From Coriobacteriaceae bacterium AF45-21 (GTDB taxonomy: Bacteria; Actinomycetota; Coriobacteriia; Coriobacteriales; Coriobacteriaceae): DNA of 57,125 bases. The notes under the pieces were generated by a model that saw nothing but the letters and a program-made list of their open reading frames with translations, was not told the origin of the DNA and made no database searches. Both the position numbers and the translations under genes were made by a program. The stretch is from NCBI GenBank assembly GCA_027682925.1, contig JAQCYU010000014.1:1-57125 (forward strand), given 5' to 3'. Positions 18,828 through 27,736 of the stretch are shown here, piece after piece (position 1 is the first letter of the stretch; every line of letters starts with the position of its first letter).

Positions 18828-19509
18828 CGCGGGCACCTCTTCCGTCAAATACAGCATCGCACGCCAGCGCAATGGTAATGCCGACCACGACGCTTGCCGG
18901 CACGGCAATATTCACGAGGCCCAAGAACTTGCATACGGCGACGGACACCGCGCCCGAAACCGCCGCGACAACGTTGCCGCGCGACAGCCGCTGCGAAAAG
19001 AGCAGGCAGATAAAGAGCGAGGTGCAGACAAAGGCTGCAATGGCGGTGGGAACATCGACAACGGCGCCGACGATGGCGCCCGTCGTACACGATACGCCCC
19101 ATGTTGCGATAAGGATCACGTTGAGCACAAAGGACTCGCGCGGGCCCCAATCCTCCCCTTCAACCAACTTGGCAAGCGAGATGCCATATGCCTCCTCGGT
19201 AAGTGTCGCGGCAACAGCCAGCGTCTGACTCTTCGAGGCACCCGTCAGATGCGACGTGATCGATGCCGAGTAAAGCGCAAAGCGCGAGGAGATGGCAGCA
19301 ACGCTCGCGACGATCGACGCCGCAGGCACACCTGCCAGCCACAGGTTGCAGATCATAAACTGGCCGCTGCCCGTCACAAACGTGCTGCTCAGGGCAAAGA
19401 CCATCCAGGGTTCCATTCCCGTCTGCCCCATGATCATTCCGCACGGCGCGCCTATTGCAACATAGGTAAGCATCACCGGCCAGACGGTTTTAAAGATCCT
19501 AAGGACCAT
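18817..19509 (-). CDS. azlC: Branched-chain amino acid exporter large subunit AzlC
   Basis: The 230-residue protein starts at the ATG at 19509 after GGGAGTGGC; the open frame runs on to 19809 but overlaps the divergent HD gene. It has the AzlC pattern: YVAIGAPCGMIMGQTG, then STFVTGSGQFMICNLW and ISSRFALYSASI, followed by EEAYGISL. With AzlD it forms an exporter of leucine, isoleucine and valine or analogues. The presence of both an importer (liv, 0.2-6.5 kb) and this exporter suggests control of branched-chain amino acid pools. Confidence 0.9.
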   Translation of the reverse strand: MVLRIFKTVWPVMLTYVAIGAPCGMIMGQTGMEPWMVFALSSTFVTGSGQFMICNLWLAGVPAASIVASVAAISSRFALYSASITSHLTGASKSQTLAVAATLTEEAYGISLAKLVEGEDWGPRESFVLNVILIATWGVSCTTGAIVGAVVDVPTAIAAFVCTSLFICLLFSQRLSRGNVVAAVSGAVSVAVCKFLGLVNIAVPASVVVGITIALACDAVFDGRGARDAR

Positions 19510-19635
19510 GCCACTCCCATTCTGGTAAGTCGTCTGCAGCGCACCTCGCAACGCAGCAGAAATATCAACCGGTGGCAATAAAGTTCGCCTACAATTGCCA
19601 CCGGATCGAAAGACACAACTTTTTAGGAAGTCATT

Positions 19636-20447
19636 ATGACAGCTATCGATCGAGACCGGGCGCGCGCAGCCTTCAAAAGCTACACCGATGCCTACGACGC
19701 CACCAACCCACGCATCGCGCTCAAAATCGAGCATACGTACACGTGGCCGAGGCATGCGATGCCGTAGCGCGCGAGCAGGGCTGGTCGTCAGATGATATTG
19801 ACTTGGCATGGCTTTGCGGCCTGCTGCACGATATAGGCCGCTTTGAGCAGCTGCGACGCTGGGACACCTTTAAGGACGCCGAGAGCATGGGCCATGCAGC
19901 GCTGGGCATCGAGGTCCTCTTTGGCGAGAATCCCGCCGATGCACCCGCCGTGACGAGCGTCCGCGACTTTATCGATGACCCGGCAGAAGATGAGCTCATC
20001 CGAGCGAGCATTGCCTATCACAGCGATTTCCGTCTACCCGCGCAGCTCGACGAGCGCACGCGGCGCTTCTGCGATATCGTGCGCGATGGCGACAAGATCG
20101 ACATTATGCGCACCATCGCCGACAGCACCGTCGACACCATCCTCAAGGTGGATGAGGACACGTTTCTCGCCAGCCACTTCTCGACACCGGCGCTTACCGC
20201 CTTTGACGAGCATCGCTGCGTCGCGCGTGACGAGCGCAACGAGCCGGCGGACTACCTGGTGGGGCTCATCTGCATTATGTTTGAGCTCGTCCATCCGGCA
20301 AGCCGTGCACTGGCGCGCGAGCAAGGCGATATCTATCGCCTGCTCGACGCGCCCTTTGGCATTACGCGACCCTTTACCGACCCCGCCGCGCAGGCAACCT
20401 GGAGCCGCCTTAAGGACGAGCTGCGCCGCTGGCTGGCAAGCGCTTAG
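19636..20447 (+). CDS. HD-domain phosphohydrolase (frameshifted)
   Basis: The product belongs to the HD superfamily of metal-dependent phosphohydrolases. It opens MTAIDRDRARAAFKSYTDA at the ATG at 19636. The metal ligands appear as HVAEACDAV and GLLHDIGRFEQ (His, then His-Asp), with IAYHSDFRLP and CDIVRDGDKIDIMR downstream. The frame breaks at 19740, where TACCACGTG is expected and one C is missing; repair gives 270 residues. The substrate is unknown; relatives hydrolyse nucleotides or signalling molecules. Its stop overlaps the convergent etfA stop by four bases. Confidence 0.85.
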
Positions 20448-21649
20448 CACTCGAGCTGAGCCAGCAGTTCCTCAACGATCTCAACGGCATCGCCGACGAC
20501 CTTGTACCGGGCGGCACCGAAGATGGGGGCATCCGGGTCCTCATTGATGGCGACAATGCACTCCGCCCCACCAATGCCGGCGAGATGCTGGATAGCGCCC
20601 GAGACACCGATGCTCACGAGGAGCTTGGGCGAGACCGATACACCCGTCTGGCCAATTTGGTGGCGATACTCCAGCCAGCCGGCCTCCACCACGGGGCGCG
20701 TGCAGCCAAGCTCGGCACCCAGAGCCTCGGCAAGCTTTCGCATCAGCGGTAGGTTTTTCTTGGAGCCGATGCCGCGGCCCACCACGACTAGACGCTCGGC
20801 ATCGGCAATTGAGGCCTGCTGTCCCCACTCCTCGGCGGGAATCGAGATCTCGACACGGGCCTTAACGTCATCCGCTAGCACTACCTGGGCAATCGTGCCG
20901 GAGCGGCTATAGTCAAACTCGGGCGCCTTAAAGATGCCGGGGCGCACCGTTGCCATCTGAGGACGGTGGTTGGGGCAGATAATGGTGGCCATCAGGTTGC
21001 CGCCAAACGCCGGGCGCGTCTGCTGCAGCAGACCCGTCTCCGTATCCATCGAAAGCACCGTGCAATCGGCCGTAAGGCCCGTCTGCAAGCGCACGGCCAC
21101 ACTGGGCGCCAGCTCGCGACCAAAGGCGGTCGCGCCGTACAGAATGGCCTCGGGCTTGCGCTCGGCTACCAAATCGCAGATCAAGCGGGCGTAGACCTCC
21201 GCGTCGTTCTGACGCAGGCGCTCGTCACGACAGACCAGAACTTCGTCCGCACCGGCGCAAATCAGATGCTCCAGGTCCCCGAGTGAGCCCTCGGGGCTCA
21301 TGCCGACCAGTGCCACCAGACGGCAGCCGCGGGCATCGGCAAGCTCGCGCCCCTTGCCCATGAGCTCGAAGGCCACGGATGCAACGGCATCGTGCTCGTC
21401 AGTCTGCACGAAGATCCAGATGTCTCGATATGCGTCAAGGTCTGCCGCGCCGGCGGCCCCGTCGCGCTCAATCGAGATGGCGTTGACGGGGCAGGCGTCG
21501 ACGCACCCACCGCACAGGATACAGCCGTCGGTTACGCGGGCACAGCGATTGGGGCGCTCACCCTCCACCACAATGCCGCCCGAGGCGCAGGCGCGAACGC
21601 AGCGACCGCAGCCGATACAGGCTTCGCTATCGATAATCAGCCCGCTCAT
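20444..21649 (-). CDS. etfA: Electron transfer flavoprotein alpha subunit with N-terminal ferredoxin domain
   Basis: The 401-residue EtfA has an N-terminal ferredoxin-like domain with Cys11, 14, 17, 21 and Cys43, 46, 49, 53, enough for two [4Fe-4S] clusters. The rest is a normal EtfA with the FAD segment GSKKNLPLMRKLAEALGAEL, then RPVVEAGWLEYRHQIGQTG. Such iron-sulfur EtfA forms are known from the electron-bifurcating lactate dehydrogenase of Acetobacterium (LctC) and the caffeyl-CoA system (CarE). It is the third gene after the FAD dehydrogenase and EtfB, all on the minus strand with overlapping or adjoining ends, so the three surely act together. Confidence 0.93.
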   Translation of the reverse strand: MSGLIIDSEACIGCGRCVRACASGGIVVEGERPNRCARVTDGCILCGGCVDACPVNAISIERDGAAGAADLDAYRDIWIFVQTDEHDAVASVAFELMGKGRELADARGCRLVALVGMSPEGSLGDLEHLICAGADEVLVCRDERLRQNDAEVYARLICDLVAERKPEAILYGATAFGRELAPSVAVRLQTGLTADCTVLSMDTETGLLQQTRPAFGGNLMATIICPNHRPQMATVRPGIFKAPEFDYSRSGTIAQVVLADDVKARVEISIPAEEWGQQASIADAERLVVVGRGIGSKKNLPLMRKLAEALGAELGCTRPVVEAGWLEYRHQIGQTGVSVSPKLLVSIGVSGAIQHLAGIGGAECIVAINEDPDAPIFGAARYKVVGDAVEIVEELLAQLEC

Positions 21650-22471
21650 CTATGCCATACCCTCGATAATCTTGGCAAGTTTTACCGCCTGCTCGGACGC
21701 CGTTCCCTCGACGGCCTCGCACGTTTGGTCACGGTCGGGCACAAACGAGCGCACGACTTGCGTCGGTGATCCGGCAAGGCCGCAACGCGAGGGGTCGGCG
21801 TTTACGTCGGCAGCGCTGGCCACGCGCACGTCTGCATCCTCGGCCGCGCGAATACCGGCAATACTCGGCATGCGCAGCTGGCCAATCTCCTTGGCAGTCG
21901 TCATCGCACACGGCATCTCCAGGTACACCGTCTCCTCGCCGGCATCGCAGCCGTGAACGAGCGCCAGCGAGCCACACGTCGTAAATCCCGCGCTCTGCAC
22001 ACAGCTCACGTCGGTCACGCAGGGGACCCCAAAGGCGCCGGCCAGCTCGGGGCCGATCTGGGCCGTATCGCCGTCCACCGCCATCTTGCCGCAGATGAGC
22101 AGGTCAAAGTCCTCATCGAGTGCCTCGATGCCGCATTTGAGGGCATAGGTGGTGGCTAGGGTATCGGCGCCCGCAAAGGCGCGATCGGTCAGCAGCAGCG
22201 CGTCGTCGGCACCGCGGGCGATGCAGTCGCGCAGCAGCGATTCGGTCGCGGGGATGCCCATCGACACCACCGTCACACGCACGTCCATGCCAAAGCCGAT
22301 AAAGTCGTCCTTCAGCGCTAGCGCACATTCGAGGGCACTTGCATCGAAGGGATTAATGACCGCCTGCTTGCCATCACGCACGATAGTATTGGTCTTGGGG
22401 TCCATCTTGACCTCGGTGCTTCCGGGCACCGCCTTGACGCACACCACCATATGGAAATCACTCATCTTCAC
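21650..22471 (-). CDS. etfB: Electron transfer flavoprotein beta subunit
   Basis: The 273-residue EtfB begins with MVVCVKAVPGSTEVKMD and carries the nucleotide-binding run ICGKMAVDGDTAQIGPELA, then MPCAMTTAKEIGQLRMPSI-type sequence at the end of the core. The start may be the GTG at 22471, whose GTGA overlaps the stop of the upstream gene, or the ATG at 22465, better spaced from AAAGGGGG. In bifurcating enzymes EtfB holds the flavin that splits electrons from NADH. It is followed immediately by etfA. Confidence 0.93.
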   Translation of the reverse strand: MKMSDFHMVVCVKAVPGSTEVKMDPKTNTIVRDGKQAVINPFDASALECALALKDDFIGFGMDVRVTVVSMGIPATESLLRDCIARGADDALLLTDRAFAGADTLATTYALKCGIEALDEDFDLLICGKMAVDGDTAQIGPELAGAFGVPCVTDVSCVQSAGFTTCGSLALVHGCDAGEETVYLEMPCAMTTAKEIGQLRMPSIAGIRAAEDADVRVASAADVNADPSRCGLAGSPTQVVRSFVPDRDQTCEAVEGTASEQAVKLAKIIEGMA

Positions 22472-24069
22472 GCGCCCCCTTTCTGGACGAGTTCATCCAA
22501 GAGCTTCTCCGTAAACAGGTTGCCGCGACCCAACTGGCCGGCAGGATCGAGCTGGAGTTTGAGGCGCGCCGACTCGACCATGGCCTCGTGGCCGTACATC
22601 GTCTCCAAGAAGCCCGCCTTGATCTTGCCGACGCCGTGTTCGGCAGAAACGGCACCGCCCATGGCCGTGACCTCGGAAGCCCACTGGGCAAAGAGCTCTC
22701 CACCACGACGGTAGTCTTGCGCATCGCGCGGCAGGATGTTCACATGCAGATGGTTGTTCCCGATGTGTCCCCAGGCAGCAGACTCAAGCCCGCTTTCGGC
22801 CAGCGTGCGGCGATAGAGGGCCATGACATCGGCAAGGCGTGCATTGGGCACCGACATATCCGATCCCAGCTTGGTAATGGTGGGGTCGGTGCGGCGACGC
22901 TCGTCAATGAGCATGTTGACGCTCTCGGGCACCGCGTGGCGGAAGAACCGCTGGCACTCGCGATCGACTTCGGTGCGGGCGACCCATGTCGCATCGTCGC
23001 GGCCGCCCGCAAACTCCAGCACCCATCCAAGGTGGTACAGCTCCTCGGTCGCCTGCGCCTCGTCATCGCAGTCGAGCTCCACGTAGACACAGACCTTTGC
23101 CTCGTCGTCGAGCGCCGGCAGCGAGGCAAACGCTGTCGACTGCTCGCGCTGGCGACGCAGGATATCCAGGGCGCCAGCATCGAAATACTCAATAGCGGCG
23201 GCATGGGACAGCACGGGACGCACGGAATCGGTAAAGGACACGGCCTTGTCTTCGCTATCGAAAAAGCAACTCACACCCCATACGACCGAAGGTGCCGCCT
23301 GCAGGGCGATCTCGAGCTCGGTAATGACGCCGAGCGTGCCGCACGCACCGATAAAAAGATCGATGGCGTCCATATCGTCCGCAACAAAATACCCCGAGGC
23401 ATTTTTGGTCTTGGGCATGGTGTAGTCAGGAAGATCAAGCTCGAATGTATGACCCTCTGCCGTCACGAGCGACAGGTGGCGGCCCTGGGCAAAAGCCTCG
23501 CCGCGCTGAAGCTCAAGCAAATCGCCATCAGCCAGCGCGACGTGGAGTCCCGTGATATGCGGGCGCATGGGGCCGTAAGCGTAGCTGCGGGCGCCGGAGG
23601 CGTTGCATGCCGCCATGCCACCCAGACAGGCAGATGCCTCGGTGGGATCGGTGGGAAAGAACTGCTCGGGGGACTCTTGGAACTCCTCGTAGGCCTCAAG
23701 CGATGCCTGGTCCCAACCAGCGGTCGGCAGTACCTTCTTGCTCAGCTGCTTACGCAGCTCCGAGAGCACAACGCCCGGCTCCACGCGCAGCAGAAATTGG
23801 CCTTGTTCATCGCGGCGAAGGCCCAAGTAGCGATTCATACGGGAAGTATTGAGGATATGCCCACCGTGGGGCACGGCACCGGCGGCAAGGCCGGTTCGGG
23901 CGCCCTGAACCGTTACCGGGACACGCTCGGCATGGAGCGTTTCCAAAATGGCACGGACCTCGTCTTCCGTTGTCGGAAACGAGATGCTCGATGCTTCGCC
24001 CGATGCACGAGATTCATCGCGGCCATACTCTTCGAACTCATCGGTGAAGGGTTTAATGGTTGCAGACAC
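22468..24069 (-). CDS. FAD-binding oxidoreductase, GlcD/LctD-type (D-lactate or 2-hydroxyacid dehydrogenase)
   Basis: The 533-residue flavoprotein has an N-terminal PCMH-type FAD domain (about residues 30-215; GARTGLAAGAVPHGG near 56-70, ACLGGMAACNASGARSYAYG later) and a C-terminal FAD-oxidase domain with HIGNNHLHVNI and SAEHGVGKIK, matching the metal-binding His and the substrate His of the GlcD/D-lactate dehydrogenase group. It is first in an operon with etfB and etfA. LctD of Acetobacterium oxidises lactate with NAD+ using ferredoxin through the same partners. The substrate here could be lactate or another 2-hydroxyacid. GGGGG precedes the ATG. Confidence 0.88.
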   Translation of the reverse strand: MSATIKPFTDEFEEYGRDESRASGEASSISFPTTEDEVRAILETLHAERVPVTVQGARTGLAAGAVPHGGHILNTSRMNRYLGLRRDEQGQFLLRVEPGVVLSELRKQLSKKVLPTAGWDQASLEAYEEFQESPEQFFPTDPTEASACLGGMAACNASGARSYAYGPMRPHITGLHVALADGDLLELQRGEAFAQGRHLSLVTAEGHTFELDLPDYTMPKTKNASGYFVADDMDAIDLFIGACGTLGVITELEIALQAAPSVVWGVSCFFDSEDKAVSFTDSVRPVLSHAAAIEYFDAGALDILRRQREQSTAFASLPALDDEAKVCVYVELDCDDEAQATEELYHLGWVLEFAGGRDDATWVARTEVDRECQRFFRHAVPESVNMLIDERRRTDPTITKLGSDMSVPNARLADVMALYRRTLAESGLESAAWGHIGNNHLHVNILPRDAQDYRRGGELFAQWASEVTAMGGAVSAEHGVGKIKAGFLETMYGHEAMVESARLKLQLDPAGQLGRGNLFTEKLLDELVQKGGA

Positions 24070-24414
24070 GCGAACTCCCCCTTTAGCTAACTACAGTGTT
24101 TGCAGGGAGATGTTACCGCATCGTTTCGTCGACGTGTTCGAGACCGTCTCCATAATTGGCGATTTTTACGTTTGTGCAATTCGGCGAACGGCAAGGCTTC
24201 CTCGGCAGACGATGCTTTTGACACATATCGCCCCGCCGTCGCCGACCGCTCGATTGTCGCTCGAAAAAAGTTGAAGTAATTTTTCCACCTTTTACCTGCG
24301 GAGATGTCAATCCGTCAAGCATTTGGTCAGAAATTGGTCAAGTAGCGGCTGATACGGTCGGCGTCGACAGCCAAAACCGATAGAAGTTTTGGCCCCAGAA
24401 GCAGGGAGGTTCCC
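24070..24414. other. Divergent intergenic region
   Basis: This 345-base gap separates the FAD dehydrogenase (minus) from the small-protein operon (plus) and must hold both promoters. The only structure I see is an AT-rich imperfect palindrome at 24263-24285 (GAAAAA and TTTTTC arms), a possible operator. No open frame here looks coding. Confidence 0.4.
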
Positions 24415-24711
24415 ATGGCATATTACTGGCCCCAGTACGGCGTCGCCATCGAGGTCGACGACGATCCCTATCTCCTGCCTTTCGACGAAGAGGCGTTCCC
24501 CGATACGGCGGTCTACCACGTCACCACCGATGTTATCTGCGACCCCGAGTCGTTCTCGGCGCTCGCCCACCACATCGCGCGTATCCACGACATCGAGCTC
24601 CCTCACGACTTTGACGAGCTCATCTACTCGCGCCGCCTGATGCTTCACATGCTCTTTGGAGCGGACCCGTCCACGTTCGCACGTGTCTACACCACCAAGG
24701 ACGCCGCATGA
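24415..24711 (+). CDS. Hypothetical acidic 98-residue protein
   Basis: I do not recognise this family. The product (MAYYWPQYGVAIEVDDDPYL at the start) is acidic, has no signal peptide or membrane segment, and is probably cytoplasmic. CAGGGAGGTTCCC precedes the ATG. Codon use matches the neighbouring genes. Its TGA overlaps the ATG of the next gene in ATGA, so the two are translationally coupled, which supports both as real genes. It is the first gene of a five-gene operon whose other members are exported or membrane-anchored. Confidence 0.7.
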   Translation: MAYYWPQYGVAIEVDDDPYLLPFDEEAFPDTAVYHVTTDVICDPESFSALAHHIARIHDIELPHDFDELIYSRRLMLHMLFGADPSTFARVYTTKDAA

Positions 24712-25217
24712 GTGCGAAGAAGCCGCCCCGCCTCGCAGGACTGGGGCGTCGCAAGAAACTCGTCGTTGTCTGCCTGGCTATCGCCTGCGCCCTCATCGCC
24801 GTAGGGCTATACGCCTGGCAGTCGCAGCCCGTGCCCGAAGCGGGCGCCTCAGTCACGACGGCAGAGGGTAAATCGCGACAAGAAATCCAAGATGAGCTCG
24901 ATGCCATCGTCCGCGACAACATGATGACGATTTCGGTCGCGCCGGTCGCTCAGCTACAGGAGGACGGCAAGCTGCGCGTCAACGTGCAAAACGTCCAAGA
25001 CAATAAATTTCCCCAGCGATTCCGCGTCATCCAAAACGACGAGACCATGTACGAATCCGGTGTGGTCGAGACCGGCAAGACAATCGAGACGTGCCCCGCC
25101 GGCGACATCAAAGAAGGAGAGGCATACATCGAGATCCAGGCACTCGATGCCAAGACCCTCGACAGCCACGGCAATCCGACACGTGTCAAGGTACGGGTTG
25201 AGCAAGCCGAGAACTAG
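24708..25217 (+). CDS. Hypothetical membrane-anchored extracellular protein
   Basis: The 169-residue protein has a basic N-terminus (RLAGLGRRKK), one membrane helix at about residues 18-36 and an outside domain of about 130 residues. From about residue 65 the domain alternates short hydrophobic strands (ISVAPVAQL, LRVNVQNVQ, RFRVIQNDETMYES, VKVRVEQ), suggesting a beta-sandwich. No lipobox or sortase signal is present. I infer that it displays a small beta domain at the cell surface, perhaps as assembly partner of the secreted proteins encoded next. Function unknown. Confidence 0.7.
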   Translation: MSAKKPPRLAGLGRRKKLVVVCLAIACALIAVGLYAWQSQPVPEAGASVTTAEGKSRQEIQDELDAIVRDNMMTISVAPVAQLQEDGKLRVNVQNVQDNKFPQRFRVIQNDETMYESGVVETGKTIETCPAGDIKEGEAYIEIQALDAKTLDSHGNPTRVKVRVEQAEN

Positions 25218-25307
25218 CTTTTTCGGCCGACGCGACACCGCACGCAATTCACCAGCATTCGTCCAATCATCGCGGGGACGGCCCGCGGCGAATAGAAAGG
25301 AACGACC

Positions 25308-25907
25308 ATGGACATCACCAGGAACATGAACGGAGCCAGAGCGCTCGTCGTGGGCGCAGGGCTCGCGCTCGCGCTCGCAATGGGCGCCGCCCCGACGCCA
25401 GCTCTGGCAGCCGGGCGCGTTGGAACCACGAAAGTAATGGTCAGGACCGAGATCGACAACGTAGAGTTCAAAGTTCCGACGGTTATTCCCTTCGTCGCCA
25501 AGGCCGACGGCACGCTTCAGGGCCCCTCAGAAGACGCGACCACCATCGACAATCATTCGGCCTACGGCATCCATGTCACCAACATGAAGATCGACGCCAT
25601 GAACACCTGGACCATTGCCGCTGACGCCAAGGCCGGAACCGCGCAGAATTCCATCGACTTTAAGGTCGGCCCCGACGGCGCACTCCAGAACGCCAGCGCC
25701 GCAATGCAGGAGACGGGCCTCGATCTTTCCAAGAATGCAGCCTTCGACATGGGCTACCAGGGCATTGCCGGCGGCACGGACAAAATTAAGCTCAAGACAA
25801 GCGGAAACGTCGCCCGCGTCACGCGCGACATCTTCCGCGTAACCGGCGAAGGCGATCAGGTTGCAACGATCACCTGGACGGTCGAGCCCGGTGCGCACAC
25901 GGCATAA
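25308..25907 (+). CDS. Hypothetical secreted protein
   Basis: The 199-residue product carries a Sec signal peptide (hydrophobic core VVGAGLALALAMGA, cleavage probably after PALAA near residue 35). GAAAGGAACG precedes the ATG. The mature part looks all-beta, with VPTVIPFVAKADGTLQGPS, TIDNHSAYGIHVTNMKID and ITWTVEP at the end. This layout resembles small secreted surface proteins of Gram-positive bacteria that share the IPF...GPS...N...V pattern, but I cannot name a family. It overlaps the next gene by 17 bases. Confidence 0.72.
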   Translation: MDITRNMNGARALVVGAGLALALAMGAAPTPALAAGRVGTTKVMVRTEIDNVEFKVPTVIPFVAKADGTLQGPSEDATTIDNHSAYGIHVTNMKIDAMNTWTIAADAKAGTAQNSIDFKVGPDGALQNASAAMQETGLDLSKNAAFDMGYQGIAGGTDKIKLKTSGNVARVTRDIFRVTGEGDQVATITWTVEPGAHTA

Positions 25908-26178
25908 GGCCGTCGCCCTGGCCGCCGTCAGTATCCTAGCGTTTGGGCCAGCCATGGCCTTTGCCCAGCAAGAACAGGCGCAGGCCGCCACGCAAGTGAC
26001 GGTCGACCTCTCGGAGCTCGACCGCGGCAACTGCAAGGAACCGTTGGCACAGACAGACGACAGACGATGGCTCTTGGCAGCAGGCGCCACGGCAGCAGGT
26101 GCGGGAACCGCCGGCCTCGGTCTGCACATCAAACGCAGCCAGAAACGAAACACGGACAGGCCGCACCAAATTAGCTAA
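25891..26178 (+). CDS. Hypothetical small secreted or membrane protein
   Basis: The open frame extends to a TTG at 25861, but the GTG at 25891 fits better: it starts directly with a basic stretch (VRTRHK), followed by the hydrophobic core AVALAAVSILAFGPAMAFA. A short outside part contains ELDRGNCKEP, then a second hydrophobic stretch (LLAAGATAAGAGTAGLGL) with a basic end (KRSQKR), like the tail of a cell-wall or membrane-anchored protein without an LPXTG motif. About 95 residues. The overlap with the preceding gene suggests translational coupling. Function unknown. Confidence 0.55.
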   Translation: MRTRHKAVALAAVSILAFGPAMAFAQQEQAQAATQVTVDLSELDRGNCKEPLAQTDDRRWLLAAGATAAGAGTAGLGLHIKRSQKRNTDRPHQIS

Positions 26179-26187
26179 GGAGACCCC

Positions 26188-27618
26188 ATGGCATCGAAGA
26201 ACCTTTTGCCCGTCGTCGCACTCTGCGGCGCGCTCGCAACCGGAACGCCTGTCGCCGCTTGGGCGACTCCCGTCATGGCAGACTCCTTACCAGCAGCCCT
26301 AAGCTCCGCACCAAATCCGTCGAGCGCCATTGCGTGCAAGCGTTTTTCGTTCGCACAGGCCGCAATCTCAACCTCGGGATGCCTTCGTCGTAATACGGAC
26401 GGCTCGATAGTCGTGGATATCAATCGTTCGAACAAGGCAAACGGCTCCCAGGCGGGGTGCGCCGTCTGCACATGGCGCTCGATTGTGCTCGATGCAGATG
26501 GCGATCCGTGCGATTTGGGGTTGCGCATCGATATCGCTTCGGTCGATGACTCGGCGAACGGAGCGAAGGTCGCCTTCGACGGTGCGTTTTTCGAGAAAGG
26601 AGGCGGTATATGTCTGGGCTGCGCCGCCGCGAATGCAGACGATGTGCAGCCCACCCTCTCATTCACGGCATCGCTGCGGCTGACCAAGGCGGGCACCGAT
26701 GCCATCGCGGCGGGAGAAGCATCCCTGCTGTTCTACGCCGCCAGTACCGAAGACACAGACATTCATTTCGAGAAGCCGGCCGGATCGCTCAGCCTTACGC
26801 GCGGGACGGAGGCAGGCCCTATTGCGATCGATACCCACACGCTAGGCAGGCAACGCATTCTTGCCGACCCGGCGCTTCTCGAGATGGAGTGGAACGGATC
26901 CGGAGCCATCGGGATTGTCCCCTCCGCGCTTGACGCCAAGACGCTCCCCTCAAACGACGAACCCATCAACGCAACCATACAAGAAGAGAGCACGGACAAA
27001 GAAGCAGGTGCGGGCGACACGCCGTCGCCGACAAACAGCGTCCCAGCTTCTTTCGAAGCACCGAATGAGCCCGCTACCGGTCCAAACGATCCCGAGCTCG
27101 CGGACAGTCTGGGACTTGCTGATCCTCAGGAGATCGATGAAGGTAACTGCTGCGTGCTTGCCGCCCTCGACCACACAGAGGTCATCGATGCTGCAAACAT
27201 CGAAGTTGCCGCCGCCAATCAGCCCGTCCGCAAGTCGGCCATCATCGCATTTCCCGAATCCATCGAAGTCGTCTTTTTGCCATCGGGCGAGGTCGTGGCC
27301 CCAACACTGCTCACCTTGTTGGGCGCCAAGAATACTCGAAACGAAATTAAAAAGGTCACGGTTGTCGACCCTGCAACCACCGCTAAACTGCGTCTATACG
27401 CCGTTGCCCCAGACGGAGGCAAGACCTTGGAATTCGATGGCGACACACTTCTAGCCTGGCGACGTCTGGACATTATGCAAGACGTCTCGTATCAGATCGA
27501 ACTCGAAGGGTTTGATCGTGCCCGCGATGCCAATATCATCGCCGCGGCTATTGAATCCCCGCAGCGGCTTATGACACTGCGCTTTGACTACTACCCCTAT
27601 GTCCCGACAACCACCTGA
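26188..27618 (+). CDS. Hypothetical large secreted protein
   Basis: The 476-residue product has a signal peptide (LLPVVALCGALATGTPVAAW, cleavage probably near residue 32), so it is exported. The first half has eight or so cysteines, in groups such as GCAVCTW and GICLGCAAA, which could form disulfides. A Pro/Glu/Asn-rich linker (residues ~260-310) leads to a C-terminal domain with DEGNCC and FPESIEVVFLPSGEVVAPT. The DEGNC motif recalls DRGNC in the preceding small protein. No anchor is visible. AAGGAGACCCC precedes the ATG. It closes the operon; no family recognised. Confidence 0.72.
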   Translation: MASKNLLPVVALCGALATGTPVAAWATPVMADSLPAALSSAPNPSSAIACKRFSFAQAAISTSGCLRRNTDGSIVVDINRSNKANGSQAGCAVCTWRSIVLDADGDPCDLGLRIDIASVDDSANGAKVAFDGAFFEKGGGICLGCAAANADDVQPTLSFTASLRLTKAGTDAIAAGEASLLFYAASTEDTDIHFEKPAGSLSLTRGTEAGPIAIDTHTLGRQRILADPALLEMEWNGSGAIGIVPSALDAKTLPSNDEPINATIQEESTDKEAGAGDTPSPTNSVPASFEAPNEPATGPNDPELADSLGLADPQEIDEGNCCVLAALDHTEVIDAANIEVAAANQPVRKSAIIAFPESIEVVFLPSGEVVAPTLLTLLGAKNTRNEIKKVTVVDPATTAKLRLYAVAPDGGKTLEFDGDTLLAWRRLDIMQDVSYQIELEGFDRARDANIIAAAIESPQRLMTLRFDYYPYVPTTT

Positions 27619-27641
27619 GGCTTAAATGCTGCGCATCATTC

Positions 27642-27667
27642 CTAATACCACTTATATAACGTATTAG
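27642..27667. promoter_or_regulatory. Palindromic site upstream of the DUF554 gene
   Basis: CTAATAC and GTATTAG are perfect inverted repeats 12 bases apart in an AT-rich stretch (CACTTATATAAC between them). It could be an operator or part of the promoter. Confidence 0.4.
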
Positions 27668-27736
27668 ATGAGTCGCGATGTGCCTCGCATTTCGTTCTGC
27701 TACGATTGCCACGTTGGCATCAATACAGGAGGGCTC

